From: an uncultured Bacteroidaceae bacterium
GTDB taxonomy: Bacteria; Bacteroidota; Bacteroidia; Bacteroidales; Bacteroidaceae
Reading direction: 5' to 3'
Length of the DNA stretch: 64,000 bases
Assembly (NCBI GenBank): GCA_905233765.1
Contig: CAJOCU010000014.1
Span: forward strand, 44,164-108,163
Shown here in pieces: positions 59,316-64,000 of this stretch. The notes under the pieces were generated by a model, which worked only from the letters and a program-made list of their open reading frames with translations, was not told where the DNA came from and searched no databases. Positions within the stretch are counted from its first letter, which is position 1. Each line of letters starts with the position of its first letter. The translations under genes were made by a program, and so were the position numbers.

Positions 59316-61319
59316 ATGAGTAAAAACCAAATGCCAAATGATACAACTCCCCTCTTTGAAAGAGAGGGGACGGGGGTGAGTCTCCCCGACAACGCCTTCC
59401 GCGAACTGCAGCCGGGCGAACAGTATGAACCACTGATGAGCCCTCAGCGTGAATACTCCGAGGTGAATGCCTGGAGTGTCTCGTGGGGTATCATCATGGC
59501 TGTTATCTTCTCGGCAGCTGCTGCCTATCTGGGACTGAAGGTGGGACAGGTCTTCGAGGCCGCCATTCCCATCGCCATCATCGCCGTGGGCTTGAGCACG
59601 GCGGCTAAACGCAAGGGTGCTTTGGGCGAGAATGTCATCATTCAGAGCATTGGAGCCTCATCGGGCGTCATCGTAGCTGGTGCTATCTTTACGCTGCCGG
59701 CGCTGTACATCCTGCAGGCGAAGTACCCTGAGATTACGGTGAGTTTCTTCCAGGTCTTCCTCTCGTCACTCCTGGGTGGCTGTCTGGGCATCCTGTTCCT
59801 GATACCTTTCCGTCGCTATTTCGTGAAGGATATGCATGGCAAATATCCGTTCCCCGAGGCTACGGCTACCACACAAGTGTTGGTCAGTGGTCAGCAGGGC
59901 GGCAACCAGGCTCGTCCGCTCATTTGGGCTGCTGCCATCGGCGGTCTCTATGACTTCGTGGTCAGCACCTTCGGCTGGTGGCACGAGACCCTCACCACGC
60001 GCATGACGGCATGGGGCGAGGACTTGGCACAGCGCGTGAAGCTGACCTTCTCCATCAACACCGGCGCTGCCGTGCTGGGCCTCGGCTATATCGTGGGCCT
60101 GAAGTATGCCAGCATCATCTGCGCTGGCTCGCTCTTCGTCTGGTGGTTCCTGATACCGCTTTTAGGCATGACCTCCACGGACTCCGTGATGCTCTCCGAG
60201 ATGGATCCACAATACATCTTTACTAACTACGCACGCTTCATCGGCATCGGTGCCATTGCGATGGCAGGTGTCATCGGCATCGTCAAGAGCTGGGGCGTCA
60301 TCAAGAGTGCTGTAGGCCTTGCCGGTCGCGAGCTGCGTGGTAAGTCCAGCGCTGTGGCAACCGCCTCGCTGCGTACCGATCGCGACTTGAGTATGCGCTT
60401 CCTGGCCATCGCCGTTGTCTTAGCATTGGTCGTTGTCTTTGTCTTCTTCTATGCCGGCGTCATTCACCACATCGGACAGGCTTTGGTGGCTTGGCTCGTG
60501 GTCACCGTCATCGCCTTCCTCTTCACCACCGTGGCTGCCAACGCCATCGCTATCGTGGGCTCGAACCCCGTCAGCGGCATGACGCTGATGACGCTCATCA
60601 TCGCCTCCATCGTCCTCGTGGCCGCAGGCCTGCATGGAACCAGTGGCATGGTCGCTAGCATGGTCATCGGTGGTGTCGTCTGCACAGCACTGTCGATGGC
60701 GGGTGGTTTCGTCACCGACCTGAAGATTGGTTACTGGCTGGGCACGACGCCTGCAAAGCAGGAGACATGGAAGTTCCTGGGAACACTCGTCTCGGCTGCC
60801 ACCGTAGGTGGCGTCATCATCATCCTGAACAAGACATACGGTTTCACGGGTGACAACGCCCTCGTGGCACCGCAGGCCAACGCGATGGCTGCCGTCATAG
60901 AACCGTTGATGATGGGCCAGGGTGCACCTTGGTTGCTCTATGGCGTAGGCGCTATGCTGGCCTTGATGCTGAATGTGCTGGGCGTGCCTGTGCTGGCCTT
61001 CGCACTGGGTATGTTCATTCCCTTGGAACTGAATGTGCCGCTCGTTGTGGGCGGCGCCATCAACTGGTACGTTACCACGCGCTCTAAGGACGAGGCCGTC
61101 AACACGGCTCGCGGAGAGCGCGGCACCCTCCTCGCCAGCGGCTTCATCGCCGGTGGTGCCCTCATGGGCGTCGTCTCGGCTTTGCTCCGCTTCTTGGGTG
61201 TGAACCTCTTCAACGAGGCCTGGCTCGCCAATCCCCTCTCCGAGGTTTGCTCCATCGTGGTCTATCTCCTGCTGATTGTCTATGTCACTGTAGCGAGCCT
61301 GCGGGCGAGTAAGAATTAG
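59316..61319 (+). CDS. OPT family oligopeptide transporter
   Basis: 667 residues with about 15 membrane helices. OPT motifs such as AYLGLKVGQVFEAAIPIAI, PFPEATATTQVL and SMAGGFVTDLKIGYWLG are visible. Imports small peptides or metal-peptide complexes, driven by protons. The first 30 residues before the conserved LPDNAFRELQPGE contain a repeat-coded stretch (TPLFEREGTGVS) not expected in the family. Confidence 0.9.
   Translation: MSKNQMPNDTTPLFEREGTGVSLPDNAFRELQPGEQYEPLMSPQREYSEVNAWSVSWGIIMAVIFSAAAAYLGLKVGQVFEAAIPIAIIAVGLSTAAKRKGALGENVIIQSIGASSGVIVAGAIFTLPALYILQAKYPEITVSFFQVFLSSLLGGCLGILFLIPFRRYFVKDMHGKYPFPEATATTQVLVSGQQGGNQARPLIWAAAIGGLYDFVVSTFGWWHETLTTRMTAWGEDLAQRVKLTFSINTGAAVLGLGYIVGLKYASIICAGSLFVWWFLIPLLGMTSTDSVMLSEMDPQYIFTNYARFIGIGAIAMAGVIGIVKSWGVIKSAVGLAGRELRGKSSAVATASLRTDRDLSMRFLAIAVVLALVVVFVFFYAGVIHHIGQALVAWLVVTVIAFLFTTVAANAIAIVGSNPVSGMTLMTLIIASIVLVAAGLHGTSGMVASMVIGGVVCTALSMAGGFVTDLKIGYWLGTTPAKQETWKFLGTLVSAATVGGVIIILNKTYGFTGDNALVAPQANAMAAVIEPLMMGQGAPWLLYGVGAMLALMLNVLGVPVLAFALGMFIPLELNVPLVVGGAINWYVTTRSKDEAVNTARGERGTLLASGFIAGGALMGVVSALLRFLGVNLFNEAWLANPLSEVCSIVVYLLLIVYVTVASLRASKN
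59347..59380 (+). repeat. GC-rich palindromic repeat in the OPT N-terminus
   Basis: CTCCCCTCTTTGAAAGAGAG and the following GGGACGGGGGTGAG form a hairpin of the same family as 11061-11103. It stays in frame and codes for PLFEREGTGVS. Confidence 0.65.
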
Positions 61320-61391
61320 AAATTAAAAAATGAGAATAATAAAAGATTAAAGATTAAATCGTTTAATTGTCAAATCGAAAAATAGCACACC

Positions 61392-62399
61392 ATGTCTTTA
61401 ATTGAAAAAATCATCGCACGTGCGCAGAGCAATCCCCAGCGCATCGTGCTGCCCGAGGCCGAAGAGGAGCGCACGCTCATCGCGGCTGACAAGGCGTTGG
61501 CAGACAAGCTCGCCAACATCATCCTCATCGGCAACCCCGCCAAGGTGCAGGCCCTCGCTCAGAAGCACGGCCTCACACACATCGGCGAAGCCACCCTCAT
61601 CGACCCTGAGAACTACGAGCGCAGCGAGGAACTCGCCCAGCTGCTCTGCGAACTCCGCAAGAGCAAAGGCATGACCATCGAGCAGGCTCGCACGCTGGTC
61701 AAAGACCCGCTCTATCTGGGTTGCATGATCATCAAGACCGAAGGTGCCGACGGTCAGATCTCCGGTGCCCTCAGCACTACGGGTGAGACGCTGCGTCCGG
61801 CCCTGCAGATCATCAAGTGTTCGCCTGGCATCACCTGCGTCAGCGGCGCCATGCTCCTCATCACCGACAAGCCCGAATACGGTGAGGACGGCGTCCTCGT
61901 CGTGGGCGACGTGGCCGTAACGCCCATGCCCGATTCCGATCAGCTCGCACAAATCGCCGTCTGCACAGCGCAGACCGCCAAGAGTGTCGCCAGCTTCGAC
62001 GATCCTCGCGTGGCCATGCTCAGCTTCAGCACCAAGGGTTCTGCCAAGCACGAAGTGGTGGATAAGGTCGTTGAGGCTACACGTCTGGCCAAGGAGCGTT
62101 GTCCTGAACTGAAGGTCGATGGCGAACTGCAGGCCGATGCCGCCCTTGTTCCCAGCGTAGGTGAGAAGAAGGCTCCCGGCAGCGCCATCGCCGGTCATGC
62201 CAATGTCCTCGTCTATCCGAACCTCGAGGTGGGCAACATCAGCTATAAGCTCGTGCAGCGCCTCGCCGGTGCCATCGCCATCGGTCCTATCCTCCAGGGT
62301 ATCGCCCGTCCCGTCAACGACCTCAGCCGCGGCTGCTCTGTCGAAGATATCTATTACTTAATCGCTATAACTGCCTGTCAGGCAATGGATGCAAAATGA
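61392..62399 (+). CDS. pta: Phosphate acetyltransferase
   Basis: 335 residues of the short Pta type without the N-terminal DRTGG regulatory region. Core motifs include RIVLPEAEEERT (start), QISGALSTTGETLRPALQIIK and a C-terminal KLVQRLAGAIAIGPILQG. Interconverts acetyl-CoA and acetyl phosphate. It overlaps ackA by 4 bases. Confidence 0.95.
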   Translation: MSLIEKIIARAQSNPQRIVLPEAEEERTLIAADKALADKLANIILIGNPAKVQALAQKHGLTHIGEATLIDPENYERSEELAQLLCELRKSKGMTIEQARTLVKDPLYLGCMIIKTEGADGQISGALSTTGETLRPALQIIKCSPGITCVSGAMLLITDKPEYGEDGVLVVGDVAVTPMPDSDQLAQIAVCTAQTAKSVASFDDPRVAMLSFSTKGSAKHEVVDKVVEATRLAKERCPELKVDGELQADAALVPSVGEKKAPGSAIAGHANVLVYPNLEVGNISYKLVQRLAGAIAIGPILQGIARPVNDLSRGCSVEDIYYLIAITACQAMDAK

Positions 62400-63589
62400 A
62401 AATACTTGTCTTGAACTGTGGAAGCAGCAGTATAAAATACGCTTTGTACAACATGGATGACCGCTCGGTCATTACCAGTGGCGGCATCGAGAAGATCGGG
62501 CTGCCCGACTCCTTTATCAAATATAAGGCCAATGGCGGGAAGTTCCAGTTCGAGGCCCCCGTGCCCGAACACACAGCTGGCGTTCAGCTCATCTTCAAGG
62601 TGCTCACCGAGGGCGAGCACGCCGTCATCAGCAACCTCAACGAGATCGACGCCGTAGGCCATCGCATGGTGCACGGCGGCGAGAAGTTCTCCAAGAGCGT
62701 GCTCCTCACGCCTGAAGTCATGGAGCAGTTCGCAGCCTGCAACGACCTCGCACCCCTCCACAACCCCGCCAACATCAAGGGCGTCAATGCCGTCAAGGCT
62801 CTGCTGCCCAACCTGCCGCAGGTCGGCGTCTTCGACACCGCCTTCCACCAGACCATGCCCGACTACGCCTATATGTACGCCCTGCCCTACGAGCTCTACA
62901 AGAAGCACGGTGTGCGTCGCTACGGCTTCCATGGCACCAGTCACCGCTACGTCTCTGCCCGCGTCCTCGAGTTCCTCGGGATGCCCGTAGAAGGCTCTAA
63001 GGTTATCACCTGCCACATCGGTGGCGGCGCCAGCATCGCAGCTGTCAAGGATGGCAAGGTCGTGGATACCTCTATGGGCCTCACGCCCCTCGAAGGTCTG
63101 ATGATGGGCACCCGCTCCGGCGACATCGATGCCGGTGCTGTCACCTTCCTCATGGACAAGCTCGGTCTCGACACCAAGGGTATCTCCAACCTCCTGAACA
63201 AGCAGAGCGGTCTGCTCGGCGTCAGCGAGGGCCGCAGCGACTTCCGCGACATCCTCGTCGGCATCGCCGAGGGCAACGACCTCGCCCGTCTGGCCAAGGA
63301 GATGTACACCTACCGCATCAAGAAATACATCGGCTCCTATGCTGCTGCCATGGGCGGCGTTGATGTCATCCTGTTCACTGCCGGTGCTGGCGAGAACCAG
63401 TACGAGGTACGTGAAGGTGCCACCCGCGGCCTCGAGTTCCTCGGCGTGGAGCTCGACGATGCCAAGAACCGCGCCTGCCGCGCCACCGAGGCCATCATCT
63501 CCAAGGACTCCTCCAAGGTCAAAGTCTGCGTCATCCCCACCGACGAGGAGCTGATGATCGCCATGGACACCCTGGCTCTTGTACAATAA
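62396..63589 (+). CDS. ackA: Acetate kinase
   Basis: 397 residues with both ASKHA-type signatures: LVLNCGSSSIKY at the start and GFHGTSHRYV in the middle; catalytic DTAFHQTMPDYAYMYALP is intact. Makes ATP and acetate from acetyl phosphate, the fermentation end step. Translationally coupled to pta. Confidence 0.97.
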   Translation: MKILVLNCGSSSIKYALYNMDDRSVITSGGIEKIGLPDSFIKYKANGGKFQFEAPVPEHTAGVQLIFKVLTEGEHAVISNLNEIDAVGHRMVHGGEKFSKSVLLTPEVMEQFAACNDLAPLHNPANIKGVNAVKALLPNLPQVGVFDTAFHQTMPDYAYMYALPYELYKKHGVRRYGFHGTSHRYVSARVLEFLGMPVEGSKVITCHIGGGASIAAVKDGKVVDTSMGLTPLEGLMMGTRSGDIDAGAVTFLMDKLGLDTKGISNLLNKQSGLLGVSEGRSDFRDILVGIAEGNDLARLAKEMYTYRIKKYIGSYAAAMGGVDVILFTAGAGENQYEVREGATRGLEFLGVELDDAKNRACRATEAIISKDSSKVKVCVIPTDEELMIAMDTLALVQ

Positions 63590-63601
63590 TGAGATGTGGG
63601 A

Positions 63602-63871
63602 TTACGGTTGGCGCGATGTTCCGCTGAAACGGACACGATAGGGCCATTGTTCGTCGTTGGCGAGGCTCTCAGGGGTGAGGACATCGTCACCGTTGCTGTC
63701 GGTACCCATATCCCAGGGGTGATGCCAGTGTTCTGTGGGGGCTCCAAGGACGACAAACCACAGGTTGGTGGTGTTCTCGGGGATGATGAAGTAGGCGGAA
63801 GCGGTGGGATCGTCGGTGGTGGGGAAACCTGTGGGGGCTACGGTCAAATAACGACAGTATGCGTTCTCCTA
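63602..63871 (-). pseudogene. C-terminal remnant of an exported-type protein
   Basis: On the minus strand a stop (63869-63871) is followed without a start by ENAYCRYLTVAPTGFP ... LWFVVLGAPTEHWHHP ... NDEQWPYRVRFSGT and a stop. The sequence reads like the last 90 residues of a larger Bacteroidales protein (DUF6055/DUF4859-like; inference). No ATG fits. The upstream part has been lost. Confidence 0.5.
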
Positions 63872-63902
63872 GATACTACAAGAAGGAGAATATGTAAGAG
63901 CA

Positions 63903-63938
63903 TGAGGGTGTGTCAAAATAGGCACATCCTCTTTTTTT
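63903..63938 (+). terminator. Terminator near the window end
   Basis: GAGGGTGTGTC and GGCACATCCTC form an 11-base stem with two wobble or mismatched pairs, followed by seven Ts. Similar GTGTGTCAAAATAGGC hairpins are common at insertion-sequence ends in this order, but no transposase is visible before the window ends. Bases 63939-64000 show no gene. Confidence 0.65.
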
Positions 63939-64000
63939 CTTTTTGCATTGAGGATTTTCGATAGATATATCGTTATGCGGCAATTTTCATGATTTCTGTT

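Overview
The window looks like a chromosomal segment of a Bacteroidales bacterium, most likely Prevotella or a close relative. The clues are many -33/-7 promoters of the TTTG ... TAnnTTTG type, a streptopain-like C10 protease, an HU-like protein with a C-terminal extension, exported proteins ending in a short 'GQR ... KGV.I..GKKV.VK' tail, and the gene order folP-dacA and rnc-fabF-acpP. Most genes are GC-rich in third codon positions, which creates long meaningless antisense ORFs. The 7.4-11.8 kb stretch is clearly more AT-rich. No rRNA, prophage, CRISPR array or complete IS element is visible.

Layout. 0-4.8 kb: an envelope/lipid module with a flippase-like membrane domain fused to a Wzi-type barrel, a lipoprotein, a CDP-alcohol phosphatidyltransferase and an IspD/TarI-like cytidylyltransferase. 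4.8-12.9 kb: accessory region with a family 2 glycosidase, a large AT-rich exported protein, a 54-residue peptide, a decayed MNT/HEPN toxin-antitoxin pair and a 22-bp tandem array. 13.0-16.6 kb: a carboxyltransferase subunit lacking a biotin site, and a C10 protease.

16.7-41.4 kb is the centrepiece: about 24 co-directional, often overlapping genes that together read as an aryl polyene (APE/flexirubin-like) pigment pathway. It has a ketoreductase, three ketosynthase genes (one a natural KS-CLF fusion, one a KS fused to half a ketosynthase across a perfect 51-bp hairpin), two free carrier proteins plus one fused to an MMPL exporter, two hotdog dehydratases, a thioesterase, an aryl-CoA/ACP ligase, an O-methyltransferase, a B12-radical SAM enzyme, two phytoene-desaturase-like flavoenzymes, three acyltransferases, a glycosyltransferase, and export/localisation proteins (MMPL, LolA-like, SMR-like). 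Inference: the polyene is built on carrier proteins, decorated, attached to a lipid or sugar and moved to the outer membrane. A patatin and a SpmA/B-like membrane protein follow.

43.7-63.6 kb is mostly housekeeping: HU-like protein, gyrB, rpsT, tRNA-Glu, recO, a ctp protease, a PfkB kinase, two tandem tRNA-Asn genes, a GH3-type adenylase, rnc-fabF-acpP, pdxB-murF, folP-dacA, an OPT transporter, and pta-ackA. The last 400 bases hold a 5'-truncated gene remnant and a terminator.

A recurring theme is that short intergenic-type repeats (GC-rich CCCCTCCC/GGGAGGGG palindromes, ATTCGTCATTC-type simple repeats, AAGACCNNNGGTCTT palindromes) also sit in frame inside coding sequences: the GH2 enzyme, a lipoprotein signal peptide, a ketosynthase, the MMPL exporter, the ligase, pdxB and the OPT transporter. 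They often lie at domain junctions. This suggests repeats that enter genes without breaking them and sometimes mark gene fusions.
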